Position numbers and translations under genes: made by a program. From NCBI GenBank assembly GCA_029204225.1, contig CM055104.1:26763253-26827252 (forward strand): a stretch of 64,000 nt of DNA. Reading direction: 5' to 3'. Shown here piece after piece: positions 22,287 to 32,835 of the stretch. Every line of letters begins with the position of its first letter. The first letter of the stretch is position 1. The stretch comes from Diphasiastrum complanatum. Taxonomy: Eukaryota > Streptophyta > Lycopodiopsida > Lycopodiales > Lycopodiaceae. The notes under the pieces are model-generated. The model did not search any database and was not told the DNA's origin. It saw nothing but the letters and a program-made list of their open reading frames with translations.

Positions 22287-22758
22287 GATTTGATTCTTGG
22301 AAGTGCCAATGCCTTCCTATGGTGTTTAGAATGGTGACAAATGGAGATAATCACTCAAAATTGCTTCCAAAACCAAGATTGGTGTCTCACATTGATTATG
22401 GCCAAATGTGGCTCTATATATACAATAAGTGGGAGCTCGTGGTACTGATCATCCCTCTGATCCCACATGTGTGAAGGTGCTTTGTCATATGATGATTCAT
22501 CATGCAAAACTGACACTTGGACAAAACCTTCTATTTTGAGCACTTTTGGTCCATTTTTCTTCTATATGGAGATCTACTTGGAAATCTTCTAGAAGTCAAA
22601 ATTCGCCTACTTCCAAATGTGTGAGTTGTCCTCTACACATGGGATATGACACCTAACCAAAGGATGTGGCTCATGTAATCAATAGATTGATGCCATGTGT
22701 CATATGTCTAGAAAACTAGTTTTTGGCCTCTACCAAGTTTATTTTTGCATTTTTCACA
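22287..22758 (-). mobile_element. G-type LTR piece plus H-like leader piece, element E
   Basis: 22287-22329 matches the leader of element H (46670-46710, GGCATTGGCACTTCC). 22330-22758 matches the solo LTR at 41402-42234 in reverse, starting TGTGAAAAATGCAAAAATAA at 22758. The U5 part and PBS are missing. Together with the RT next door it forms an LTR-leader-RT deletion product. Confidence 0.65.
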
Positions 22759-23528
22759 ACCTCAGCATCCCTTATTTCATTACAAGAGTTCAATAAGTAT
22801 CGGGCAAGCGCAACGCAAGACCATCAAGGAAAAAGAACTGCAAGCCTTACCCGCCCTCCAACCACAACCAGAGTGGCGACAACAGTTATTTGAGAGAGAC
22901 CCTGAGGCCATCAGGGCTTACGTGACGAGTCCACAACAGTTCCGAGTGAACGCGCATTTCCTGCCATGTCCAAGAAGATCCAAATGGGTGGAATGCGGCA
23001 CTCCTCTGGACCAGACCACACTCAACATTTTCAACTGGCCAATCATCAAATCCGAATATGGGTGGACGACAGATGTAGATGCCAGAAGGACTCTCTCCAC
23101 ATTCGCCAGTCACTACATCAATTGCCCCGATCCCACAGTTCGCGCGACAGCCACTTACGCCCGAGACTTAGAATATTTAATGGGCATTGAAACAAAATGG
23201 GATGATTTTCTTCCCTCCATATTTTTTGATCCAAATAAGACGCTCGCTTCAGACAAAGTCGAAGACCAGCTGCCAGTCGCTCACGTATATTACCGAGCTG
23301 CATGCCTTGGAGATCCCTGGACGAAACGATTCTAAGCATTGGTGGATCAGGATTGGCTGACAGGATTCCACAAGTCCTTCCACACACCAAAGGACTCGAA
23401 GAAACTGGACCGCCTCAAGTTCATGGAAGACGTTACGAGATATTTCATCCACCAGAGGCGGTCCAAGAGAACGCTCTACTAAACCGGCAGTGTGCCGAGG
23501 GACCGGCACTACTTCAAGCCGTGGGTCC
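22759..23528 (+). pseudogene. Orphan coding fragment, unknown, higher GC
   Basis: I do not recognise this protein. A plus frame is open from the LTR edge to TAA at 23333-23335 (about 190 codons) and then continues in the same frame past that stop for 48 codons to a second TAA (23480-23482), and on for 15 more to the next LTR. Recognisable stretches include RDPEAIRAYVTSPQQFRVN, LNIFNWPIIKSEYGWTTD, and VTRYFIHQRRSKRTLY. There is no zinc knuckle, protease, RT or integrase motif. GC content and codon choice differ plainly from the flanking copia DNA. The ATG at 22745 lies in the LTR and is not a credible start, so both ends are missing. A captured host gene, a viral insertion or a DNA transposon are all possible. 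Confidence 0.45.
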
Positions 23529-23910
23529 TGTTGGGGTTATTCCCAACAAAGTGTAAATAAATAAAATCCTCCAATAAAATGTGTTGCGAGGGCATGGCAT
23601 CCTGCGTGTATAAGCCCCTGGCCCAATGAGCACGCAATTGAAGTTGTAAATAAAATAAACTTGACTTGGGCCTTGTAATTAAAATAAAACTAGAGGCCCA
23701 ATGTCATTTTTAAACTTAGAGATCACTTTTTAGAGTTGGGTCCAAATTGGGACTCACATGAATCTTGTGATTTCTAATGTACTTTCTGTGGACCCTTGGA
23801 TCAAGTTGGGTCCAAGATGAATGGATAGGATCATTGTGAATATTAGCCAATAAGATTGAGGGGCAAGGGCCTTCCCCATTTTATAAAAAGACACCATTTG
23901 TACATTAATT
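23529..23910 (+). mobile_element. Gypsy family R LTR, 5' part
   Basis: It starts TGTTGGGG with CCCAACA a few bases on, a small terminal hairpin. From 23630 it matches the reverse complement of 39380-39700 closely. It is cut at 23910, where copia F gag begins. Confidence 0.7.
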
Positions 23911-24346
23911 GATGGCAATTTCTACCCAGGAGCACCTCACTCTATCAAGAGTAATTTCGCTGCTCCTACAAGAGGAGATTAGAAAATCAGCATCCTCCTC
24001 AGGCTCAGGGTCGGATCCTCAAGCTCTATATTCAAAAAATCAGAAGTTTAGATCCAAGAGATCTACAAAGTCAGGCTCTACTGACAAGAAGAGCAACATG
24101 CAATTTGGACCAAATTCTGATTCATGATTGAATTCAAGCTCTTCATCATTCCAACCAGCACAAAAACATTTTTGCAAATACTATCAGAGGATTGGCCACA
24201 AAATCAAGGACTGTCAAACTTTGAAGTACAACAATGAAAAGAAGAAACAGTTCCAACAACAAGCACATAGTGCTACAGCCAGTCACTCAAATCAACAACA
24301 AGAAGAAGAAAATAAAGCAGCTTCCATGACCAAAGTCGGAGAATAA
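23911..24346 (+). pseudogene. Copia gag C-terminus, element F
   Basis: The reading MAISTQEHLTLSRVISLLLQ is the end of the gag helix domain, truncated on the left by the R LTR. After QALYSKNQKF and a stop, the next frame has the zinc knuckle as CKYYQRIGHKIKDC, with the second Cys changed to Tyr. The same family appears as elements I, K and S in this window. Confidence 0.75.
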
Positions 24347-24660
24347 TAGGATATCGATTCTTGGTATCTAGACTTTAGAGCAACTCAACACATGACTCAC
24401 CATCACGACTTGATCAAAGACTACAAGTCATTCACCCACTCTCGAGTTGTGCAACTTGGACACAACTCATCGCATTCAATTGAAGGTGAAGGAACAGTCA
24501 GAGTTGAAATCAAAAAAGGTGAAGTCAAGTTGCTGTCCAACATTCTCCACATTCCAAATCTAACCAAAAATCTGCTCTCAGTTAGCAGAATCACCGATTT
24601 AGGTCGGAGGGTCATTCCATACGGATGGCTGTACAATTCTTGACAAATCCCAAAAGGTAC
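24347..24660 (+). pseudogene. Copia protease, element F
   Basis: The site that should read LDSGATQHMT is LDFRATQHMT, so the catalytic DSG is lost. It goes on with VVQLGHNSSHSIEGEGTV and LHIPNLTKNLLSVSRITDLG. Two stops lie just before it. Confidence 0.75.
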
Positions 24661-25573
24661 TAGCATACAGAAGAAGAAGCGACTATCTTTACAAACTCAA
24701 CTATTGCTATTCTTCTAACAGTCAAGATCTTCACTCAGCCACCTCTGAATTAACTGATATGTTGTGGCATTTCAGACTTGGCCACCTTAACTACAATAGT
24801 ATTCAATAAATGTCAGTTCAAAGTCTAGTACAAGATCTGTTGACAGTCAGCAAGCCAACTTTTCCATGCAAAATCTATATTATCAGCAAGCATGCTAGGA
24901 GTCCCTTCAGTTCAGACTTAGTTCATACATCCAAGGGCTTGCTTGACCCTATACACAACAACATTTGTGGCCCGATGTAGACTGCTTCCACAGGGGGAGC
25001 TCTCTATTTCCTAACCTTCATCAACGACTTCTCTCAAAGGACTACAACCTACTATATGAAGAACAGATCCAAAGCATTCAAATTTTTCAAGCAGTTCAAG
25101 ACATCTACAGAAAACCAAACCCAGAGGAACATCAAGGCTCTATGCACAGATGGAGGGGGAGAGTACACCTCCACAAAATTCAAAGGAGTTCTGCAAGGCC
25201 AATGGGATACTTCAACAATACACAACCAGCTACTCACCTTAGTCCAATAGTGTAGTTGAGCGGAAAAACCGGACACTCATCAAAAGTGCCAAGAGCATGA
25301 TGGCCCATGTCTCTCTTCCAAAGAAATTCTAGGTAGAAGCTGTTACTACACCTGCCTATTTGTAGAATCGATCCATCACCAAAGCCCTGAATGGCAAGAC
25401 ACCTTATGAGGTGTGGACATGATCAAAACCATTACTCAAACATATTCGAGTGTTTGGATACATCGCTTTTGTTCAGATCCCTGAGGATCTAAGAAAAAAG
25501 CTAGATGATAAGGGCACGAAAATGATCTTCATCAACTATTCCCCAGACCACAAGGCATACAAAACTCTACAAT
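24661..25573 (+). pseudogene. Copia integrase, element F
   Basis: Fragments in different frames give MLWHFRLGHLNYNSIQ, the catalytic TFINDFSQRTTTYYM region, LCTDGGGEYTSTKFKG and RKNRTLIKSAKSMM, then KTPYEVW and FGYIAFVQIPEDLRKKLDD. The order is right for an integrase, but many stops and a missing Cys pair show decay. Confidence 0.7.
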
Positions 25574-25826
25574 TTGGATACCGAGAAGGCATTCACCACT
25601 AGAGATGTCATTTTTGTGGAAGACCGGTTCATCGACCACAAAAGGAAAGCCACTGATAATTCTGATCCAAGGATCGAGCAACCGGTCAATTCTGATCCAG
25701 AGATTCAACCACAGAACAAATTACATGGCAGCAGATTACTTCACAAAGGCTATACCAAAGGAGCAACATCTCAGATTTAACAATATGTTAAATATGAAGA
25801 TCAAAGTTTTTCAGGATCCACATTAA
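25574..25826 (+). pseudogene. Copia linker fused to RNase H tail, element F
   Basis: FTTRDVIFVEDRFIDHKRK is the stretch between integrase and RT. Shortly after, the frame 25605-25826 gives MAADYFTKAIPKEQHLRFNN and KVFQDPH, the RNase H C-terminus. RT and most of RNase H have been deleted between them, so F is an internally deleted element. Confidence 0.75.
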
Positions 25827-25833
25827 GGGGGAG

Positions 25834-26999
25834 TGTTAGATTTCTTATGCTCAGCCTTAAACAAATCGTTCAAGTAATGAGCATCCTGAAAAACCAAAGG
25901 CCGACAACATATTTTCGGGCCTTCACACTTGAGATTTCTTGTGCCTTAAAAATCATTTTAAAGCACCTTCTCCTTCTTCGTCTTTTTCGCTCCTTAGCAA
26001 AAAAATACGACACACTGGCCAACTGGCCAGAATGCCTTAGAAATCATTTTTAAGGCACCTTTGCTTTTTCGCATTCTTCATCTTTTTTGCTTCATAAAAA
26101 ATGCGATGACCAAGTGGCCAGAATGCCTTAGAAACCATTCTTGAAGCACCTTTTCTTTTTCCGCCATCTTCATCTTTTTCATTCACAAAAAATACGACAC
26201 ACTGGCCAGAATGACTTAAACCATTTCTGGACCACCTTCACCATTTTCGCCTTTTTGCTCTTTGCGAAAAATGCAACAAAGTACCCAAAAAATCTTAAAA
26301 CCATTTTAGGGCACCTTCACCTTTTTCGGTTTTCTTTGCCGCCTCTAAAGTAAGGCACTTTTTTTGCCTTTCTGACTGTCTTTAGTTTAAGGCACCTTCG
26401 TCTTCTTCTCTGCCTTCAGTCTAAGGCACTTTTCGGCTTTTTCGGCTTTTTCGCCTTCTTCGCTGCCTTGAATCTAAGGGCACCTTAGGGATTTACATAC
26501 CTTTAGTGTAAGAGCACCTTCAGGAGTTGCAAACCTTCAGTCTAAGGGCACCTTCAAGTTTTTTAGCTTTTTCACTTTTTTGCAACATTGGCTGACCGAC
26601 GTCGCCAACTTATCAGCAACCCTAAAACAGCTGGACAACCAAATATCCCAAAGGCGGTTAGCCGTTACCAACTTTGTACATATGCAAAGACTGGCGTAAA
26701 TAGCATTAAAAACTTGTAAGATATTTTGTCTCTCGACACTTGTAAATATATATACTTGCTGAATCAAGCTATGTAAGTGTTAATTGAGTTAATTGAAATT
26801 CTCTTTCAATCAGAGTTATATGTAGCCAGCGTTATCATGCTCAGCAAGTTGAAGTTATTACTTCAAGTTATTGTACTCACTGTTGATATTAATCAAAGTG
26901 CAATTTTTGTCTTAGTACTGTGTCATTCATTTGCGCATTCTGTATGAATTCTTCTACTTGAATAATTTTGCTTATAACTATTGCGTTTCCGTTCCTACA
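25834..26999 (+). mobile_element. 3' LTR, element F (about 1.17 kb)
   Basis: A purine tract AAGGGGGAG (25825-25833) precedes TGTTAGATTTC. The end is CCGTTCCTACA. A TATA box TATATATA lies at 26747-26754. U5 (TTGTACTCAC...AATCAAAGTGCAA) matches the LTR ends of element I at 33580-33704, which supports the end chosen. Confidence 0.75.
25940..26340 (+). repeat. Tandem repeat of about 90 bp in LTR F
   Basis: Units contain CCTTAGAAATCATTTTTAAG, then CACCTT, a CTTTTTCGC stretch and GCGAC...GGCCAGAAT. They begin near 25943, 26033, 26123 and 26210, then decay into shorter GGCACCTTC / CTTTTTCG units to about 26560. This U3 minisatellite lies upstream of the TATA box. Confidence 0.6.
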
Positions 27000-27064
27000 C
27001 GCCACGCTCAATCCATGAGCTTCCACTGCCGCTCACACCCACACGCGATTTTACGACAAGTGAG

Positions 27065-27598
27065 AGTCAATTTGGTAGTGATTCCTACTTTATAGGACCT
27101 ACATCCTAGATTTATGATGAAAATTGACCAACTAGACACCTACTTGGCATGACCCTAGGAATGAGGCTAGGGTGGCAAATTAGAGCAAGATCCAAGTTTA
27201 AATTCCTTATTACATGCTGGAAATTCACCTAACTTTACAAAGGAGGAGGCTTTTGGTATGTATTCTATCCTCCCATAGTGAGGACTTAGAAAACTTCTGG
27301 AGCTCATTGGCAAATCCCAAGCTACTACACGTTTGTATTGAGTGTTTATGTCATAAATGCTACCAAAGTGATATTGCCCTCATTCTTTGTCTTCAGGTCA
27401 TACATGAGGCTGTGGTTCACACATGTGGACTAGGATTTCATCAATGATCAATGCTTTTTTATTGTTCTTACATGTTGAATGTAAAATTGCCATTCTAGAT
27501 TAATTTTTTGTGTCTAGTTTTTGCAATAAATTGTTAAGAAAGCATCCAATCACTCTTGTGGATCTTGTGTAGATCCATTTATGGTTCAGAAGTATAGT
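27065..27598 (+). mobile_element. LTR fragment, element T family
   Basis: It matches 36200-36756 in the same orientation and ends AGTATAGTACTTTCAC. Its first 130 or so bases are missing and no PBS follows, so it is a truncated solo LTR. The palindrome has decayed to CACACATGTG near 27418. Confidence 0.7.
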
Positions 27599-28118
27599 AC
27601 TTTCACAAAGGGAAAGAAAATTGTCATCACCATTTGATAATGAGTTGAATTTTAGTTTGAGGCCAAATATTAGTTGGTGAAATGTATGAAATAGATGTTG
27701 GAAGCTATTTTATTACTAAAAAAGCTTTGTTGCATGTTTTGTTAGTCTAGAGATTAAAAACCATTTTGCATATTTATCAACTTGTTGTTTGTGGTAGCCT
27801 AGTTGTCATAGAATTCAACAATCTGAAAAATGTGTAATATAAAAGGTTTATCGTTCTCCAAGAGAGAGACAAATTTGGTCTTTTGGATTGATAAGTGTAT
27901 AAAGGGTAATAGAAAGAGTGAAGAGTGTAATATCCAGAAACGGATACTACAATGACATATCTAGCTATCCAAAGATATTGAGTAGATTGGTGTCTAGAAA
28001 CACCAACATGAAAAGATTTGGTCAAGGTCTGAAATTGTAGAAGGATACCTTATCTTCCAGGCAACAGAATAAATAGTAAGCAACTATCTGTTAGAGACAA
28101 GCGAATATATTCCTGAAA
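27599..28118. other. No gene seen
   Basis: AT-rich sequence with no retroelement motif I can name. An 82-codon minus frame (27777-28025) looks like chance. Confidence 0.35.
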
Positions 28119-28424
28119 ATGGAATCTAATAGGCAATTGATTCCTCTTGATGAGCGCAAAGAATTAGTTCTTATCACTGGAAAGCAATCAAAGCATAACG
28201 ACATTTATGTTCTTTATCCAAGCACACAAACTCATTAAGAAATAAGAGAAGTCCTAGTTATAAGTGAATGCTTAGCAGCTTTGGCCAATTCCCTCCACAT
28301 AAACAGTTATAATTGTATCTCCACAAACGTTGCTTGCAAATCTACGTTAGCAACTGAAATTCAGTACAAGATGGAAAGAGTGTCGTTGACAGACATGTAT
28401 GAAAAGAATTACAAGAAAGCTTAA
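28119..28424 (+). pseudogene. Unknown ORF with one stop
   Basis: I do not recognise it. From ATG at 28119 the frame runs 39 codons (MESNRQLIPLDERKELVLIT...) to TAA at 28236-28238, then 61 more codons in the same frame to TAA at 28422-28424. Composition looks protein-like (LDERKELVL, KMERVSLTDMYEKNYKKA). It may be a gene relic or chance. Confidence 0.25.
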
Positions 28425-28618
28425 AGTGTGTTCACTCAATTGATAAGAAGTGCAACTGTAACAGTCAGAGAAAAGGAATGCACAAGCTTAAGAAAAATTG
28501 GATCTCTCTCCTCTATTGATAACGAAAATTTGGAGAATATGAGTAAGCCGGGGTCGCTCTCTTATAGAGATGCACATGAGGCTTAGGTGTCGCTCACCAA
28601 CCGTTAGGGTACCAGTTG
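28425..28618. other. No feature seen
   Basis: Nothing recognisable before the duplicated segment begins. Confidence 0.3.
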
Positions 28619-28765
28619 GGAAAGTAATCATTCATGTTAAGGTAATCTTCATTGACTGAGAGGGCTAGATATCCTCTCACTCCTTGGTTTCCCGTTGACC
28701 ATCAGCACATCAATCAGAGTACTATTTACAAGGTGATCATACCAACTTGCTTCGATCAGTACTTT

Positions 28766-29403
28766 TGTTGGAATTCATGCTCAAGCCCAAATGCATTAGG
28801 TAATGAGCATCTTGGAAGACTATGCTTATACCTATCCTTGAAAAACACAAAAAAAAAACAGGAAGGCTCGAAAAATTTTAATAGTAGAAACTTGACTCAC
28901 ATTTTTCAGAATTTTCTGACACAGTATCGACTCAAAAAATTCGAGATATTTTGACATCCAAAAGTCAAAAAATTTTGATACTATATCGACTCAAAAAATT
29001 CATAATTTTTTCGAGAGCCAAAAAATCAAAATTTTTCAATACGGAATGGACTCGAAAAATCTGTAATTTTCTGATTGATTGTAATTTTTGAGTCAATGTA
29101 TATTTTTCGAGTCTTTGTATATTCTTGAGTCTTTATAAATTTTCGATACTGTCAGGAATATGTCTCGTGTCACGACATTGTATGTATGTGTAGGAGTAGG
29201 TGGACTATCAGCGTTGCGACACGAGACATATTCTTGACAGTAGCGAAAATTTTCAAAGACTCGAGAATATACAAAGACTCGGAAAAATATACAAAGACTC
29301 GTGAATATACAAAGACTCAAAAATTTACAAAGACTCGAGAATATATAAAGACTCGAAGATTATAATGACTTGAGAAATTACGGATTTTTCAGTTGTTCTC
29401 AAA
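28766..29403 (+). mobile_element. I-type LTR copy 1, folded back
   Basis: It starts TGTTGGAATTCATGCTC. It follows the LTR at 32836 to about 29193 and then continues as the reverse complement of the same LTR (29195-29390), giving a long inverted repeat around ATATGTCTCGTGTCACGACA. No PBS or coding region follows. Confidence 0.65.
29248..29360. repeat. Minisatellite CAAAGACTCGAGAATATA
   Basis: Five or six units of 18-20 bases (CAAAGACTCGAGAATATA with small changes) stand in tandem inside the inverted half of LTR copy 1. The forward half holds fewer units in the opposite sense. Confidence 0.65.
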
Positions 29404-29552
29404 AAGTAATCATTCATGGTAAGGTAATCTTCATTGATGAATGAGAAGGTTGGATATCCTCTCACTCCTTGGTTTCCCAATAGAACAATCAACACATCAA
29501 TCAGAGTATTATTCACAAGGTGATCATACCAACTTGCTTCGATCAGTACTTC

Positions 29553-30214
29553 TATTGGAATTCAAGCTCAAGCCCAAATCCATTAGGCAATGAGCATCTT
29601 GGAAAACCATGTTTATACCTATCCTTGAGAAATACAAAAAAAGAAAAAAGACTCAAAAATTTTTTAGAGCAGAAACCTGACTCACATTTTTTTAAATTTT
29701 TCGATACTGTATCGACTCGAAAAATCCGAGATTTTCCAACATCCAAAAGTCATAATTTTTTGATACAATATCAACTCAAAATCGAGACCCAAAAAATTAG
29801 AATTTTTTAATACAGGATAGACTCAAAAAGTCCGTAATTTTCCAAGTGATTGTAATTTTCGAGTCAGTGTATATTTTTTAAGTCTTTGTATATTCTCGAG
29901 TCTTTATAAATTTTCGATGCTGTCATGAATATGTCTCGTGTCGTGACGTTGACAGTCCACCTATTCCTATACATACATTCACTATAAAATGACGACTACC
30001 TACTGTAGGATGGATGTAGTTATGTAAGTAGATTAATGTCAATTTTCAATGTACTGATCATTTGACTTCCAATCATGAAGGAAGATATGCATTGGAGTCA
30101 ACGCACTGATCAGGTTATCATCCTACAAGCATTATATTGTAAATAATCAAGTTCCATTTTTTGAGTTTCAAGTTATCATCAACGAATTCAGTTGAAGTCA
30201 TTTTTGCGCCTACT
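29553..30214 (+). mobile_element. I-type LTR copy 2, truncated
   Basis: It starts TATTGGAATTCAAGC (first TG mutated to TA) and follows LTR 32836 to about 33562, then stops inside U5. TATAAAA lies at 29983-29989. At 30214 it meets the minus-strand integrase of element S. Confidence 0.65.
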
Positions 30215-30630
30215 GACTGATATGACATTTGTTGAATACTATTGAAGTTCAAATGGCCTAATTTGAAATGCCACAACATGTTAGTTGAATCAGAAGTAGA
30301 TGTGTGAAGCGCTTGACTATGTGTAAAATAGTAGTGACTAAGCTTATAAACATAGCCATAACGTCTACCAAAGGCTAAAATTTTTTGAGACTTGTCAAGA
30401 ATGGTGTAGCCTTTTGTATCAAATTCTACCCTATGACTTGAATCAATGATTCTGCTTATAGAAAGCAGATTTTTGGTAAGGCTCGAAACATGTAAAACAT
30501 TGGATAGCAACTTAGTATCACCTCTTTGAAATTTGAACCTAACTGTTCCTTCACCTTCAATGGAATGGGATGAGTTGTCTCCAAGTTGCACAACTCTAGA
30601 ATGGGTAAAAGGCTTGTAGCTTTGGAACCA
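30215..30630 (-). pseudogene. Copia protease end and pre-integrase, element S
   Basis: The reading gives WFQSYKPFTHSRVVQLGDNS, SIEGEGTVRF, LHVSSLTKNLLSISRI, then MLWHFKLGHLNFNSIQQMS, which has the His residues of the integrase zinc finger. It is in element F's family. Its N-terminal continuation is not beside it but at 57528-57925, on the far side of element L. Confidence 0.75.
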
Positions 30631-31492
30631 TGTTGAAAATTCCAGAATTCACACGTGTGGGAAATGTCCACAAGAGTGACTGATCTTGATTAAGCTTTGT
30701 GATTGGCACAATACCCTGATTCTAGATTGTTCAACAAGATCTAGTTCATAAGATATGGCTAATTCACAATCTAGCATGCTAATCAATAGAAGTAATGAAT
30801 CAAAGAATGATTAAAAGTAAAAATTACAATGCATAAGCATTAGCCTCAACACGAGTTAGAGAGAGAGAGCTAGAGAGTTAACAAGAAAAAAAATAGTTTA
30901 GATCCAACCAAGCATGAGATAACTACAAAACTTTGGTTCTTCATTACTTTGTGAATGAGAATGATATGTACATATATAGGAGAGCCAAAATTCGTGGTAC
31001 TCCTTGCATTCAATGCACATCCTACACCTATTCAAGTGCAAACAACTATTAACTTGACACCTAACTGCTAGCATACATAGGTTGCACCTAACTCCTACCT
31101 ACTTTCTCCAAATGGCAATTTCTCAACTAGCCATGTACAAATCTACATGCATGTGTCCATTAGAGTGATTGCATGCTTTGCATGTCACTATGGAAACTTA
31201 GGACATTATGCATTTATTGTGGCTCGAGTTTCTACAAGGTCATAATTGACCAATTCCATGTTAATCTCTATATGCATGTCAAACTATACATTGTCAACAT
31301 TATTGCATATCATACTAGACCAAGTAGACTTTATGCATGTCACTGGAGGTTGATCTACCTAACCCAATCTCGTCCTATTCTACAAGGATATGTGCTCAAT
31401 TCACATACCTTGGATATGTACAAAATATTTACATGGGTAGGATCTCCCAAACATTAACAACAGATGATAGATATGTTTTACAATTCTTAACA
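30631..31492 (-). mobile_element. 3' LTR, element L (862 bp)
   Basis: It matches 56664-57527 almost throughout, in the same orientation. On the minus strand it starts TGTTAAGAATTG right after a purine tract AAGGAGGAG, so it is a 3' LTR. CACACGTGTG at 30650-30659 lies about 20 bases from its end. Several GCATGC / CATGCATG words are present near 31140-31340. Confidence 0.75.
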
Positions 31493-31677
31493 CTCCTCCT
31501 TAAAATATATCTATCTGATGTAAAAAACATAAGCCTCAAACTCTCTCTCAATGATTTGTAGGTTTAATAAGCTTCTAGCACCATTTACTTATTAAATCTA
31601 TAATGGAAACAATGGATTTTCATAAGCACATCACTAGTTTCACTCTTCGCAACTTGTTTGAAGCTCAAATATTGAAA
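31493..31677 (-). other. Purine tract and H-like leader piece, element L
   Basis: AAGGAGGAG (31493-31501 on the minus strand) borders the LTR. The next 175 bases match the leader of element H (46500-46660) in reverse. No ORF. This suggests that L had little or no coding DNA next to its 3' LTR. Confidence 0.55.
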
Positions 31678-32826
31678 AAAGTGTGCAAAATCTGCAAAGA
31701 TTTGTATGGTCTAAAATAGTCTCCAAGAGCTTGGTTTCAGAAAATTAATGCTTTCTTAACTTGAGAATGGTTTTACTCCAAACTTGGCAGACTTGAATGT
31801 CTATTTCAAGTCTGTATCGAATTTCTTCATCATCATCACTCTTTATGTAGATGATACGTTATTGTTTAGTACCAGTACAAATTTGTTGAAGGATACCAAA
31901 TGCATGCTAGCACAAGAATACATGATGACTGATATGCGTCTAGCCCACTATTGTCTCATAATTTAGATTTTTCGAGTTTGATCCAGCAGAAAAATTTTCA
32001 TCGGTCAGTAGACAAATCTAACTAATGTGCTGGAGAAATATGAAATGGCCGATTGCAAACCAAGACACTTCCCACTCGACCCTGGTCTGAAATTGTCATG
32101 GGAGCAATGCCCAAAATCTGAGTCAGAGAAGGAGGAAATGAAGTAGTATCCATTTCACTCCATCATCAGGTCACTCATATATGCTATGCCCTGCACTCAA
32201 CCTGACCTTGTTTACTCAATCGATTCTGTCAGCCAATTTCTATCAAATCCGGGTCCAGTCCATTGGAAGGCTCTCATGAAGGACATGAAGTACGTTCAAG
32301 CTACAAAACATCCTAGCCTCTGTTATGGAGGGAGCCAATCTACCAACATTCTAGAAGACTACACAGATGCAGACTGGGCATGAGATATCGATACCAAAAA
32401 ATTGACTCTGGGTTTGTATTCTTGTTCAATCAAGGTCTGATTTCATGGAATCATCGAAAATAGACCTCAATAGCATTGTCTTCAACAGAATCAAAATATA
32501 TACGAATGTTACCAAGGAGGCAATTTAGTTGAAAAACCTGCTTGCAGATATCAAAATTATCCAGTCATATCCAACAACCCTCTACTGTGACAATCAAAGT
32601 GCCATCGTACTGTCTCTGAATCCGAGATTTCACTCTCAAAGCAAGCATATCGAAATCAGGTATCACTATTCTAGAGAGAAAGTGAAAAGCAAGAAAATTT
32701 CCTTGGTTTATTGTAGGATAGAATTACAGGTAGTAGATTACTTTACCAAGGCACTATCAAAGCAGCACCATCTCAGATTTAACAATTTGCTAAATTTGAA
32801 GATCGAAGTTTTTCAGGATCCACATT
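31678..32826 (+). pseudogene. Copia RT and RNase H, element I
   Basis: It begins mid-RT (KICKDLYGLK, then TAG where family members have CAG, then SPRAWFQ) and goes on with DLNVYFKSV and TLYVDDTLLFST. RNase H follows in pieces: YAMPCTQPDLVYSIDSVSQF, HWKALMKDMKYVQATK, YTDADWA, then CDNQSAIVLSLNPRF, SKHIEIRYHY and VVDYFTKALSKQHHLRFNN. Several stops. RT is intact across YVDD. The PPT and LTR follow. Confidence 0.8.
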
Positions 32827-32835
32827 AAGGGGGAG

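Larger units (their letters stand above)
28619..30214 (+). repeat. Tandem duplication of LTR plus flank (step about 785 bp)
   Basis: AAAGTAATCATTCATG...GTAAGGTAATCTTC at 28619 recurs at 29404. Both copies continue through the same 145 bases (CTCACTCCTTGGTTTCCC, CAAGGTGATCATACCAACTT) into an I-type LTR start. The flank is copied along with the LTR, so this is a segment duplication, not two separate insertions. Confidence 0.65.

Noticed and set aside
22745-22760. ATG at 22745 as the true start of the orphan protein
   Set aside because: These bases belong to the G-type LTR end (22758), so the reading there is accidental.
27777-28025. Minus-strand 82-codon frame as a membrane protein
   Set aside because: Tyr/Ser-rich from AT-rich DNA, no start context and no similarity I can name.
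29250-29352. CRISPR-like array of short repeats
   Set aside because: Units of 18-20 bases are directly adjacent with no unique spacers; this is a minisatellite in a plant LTR.
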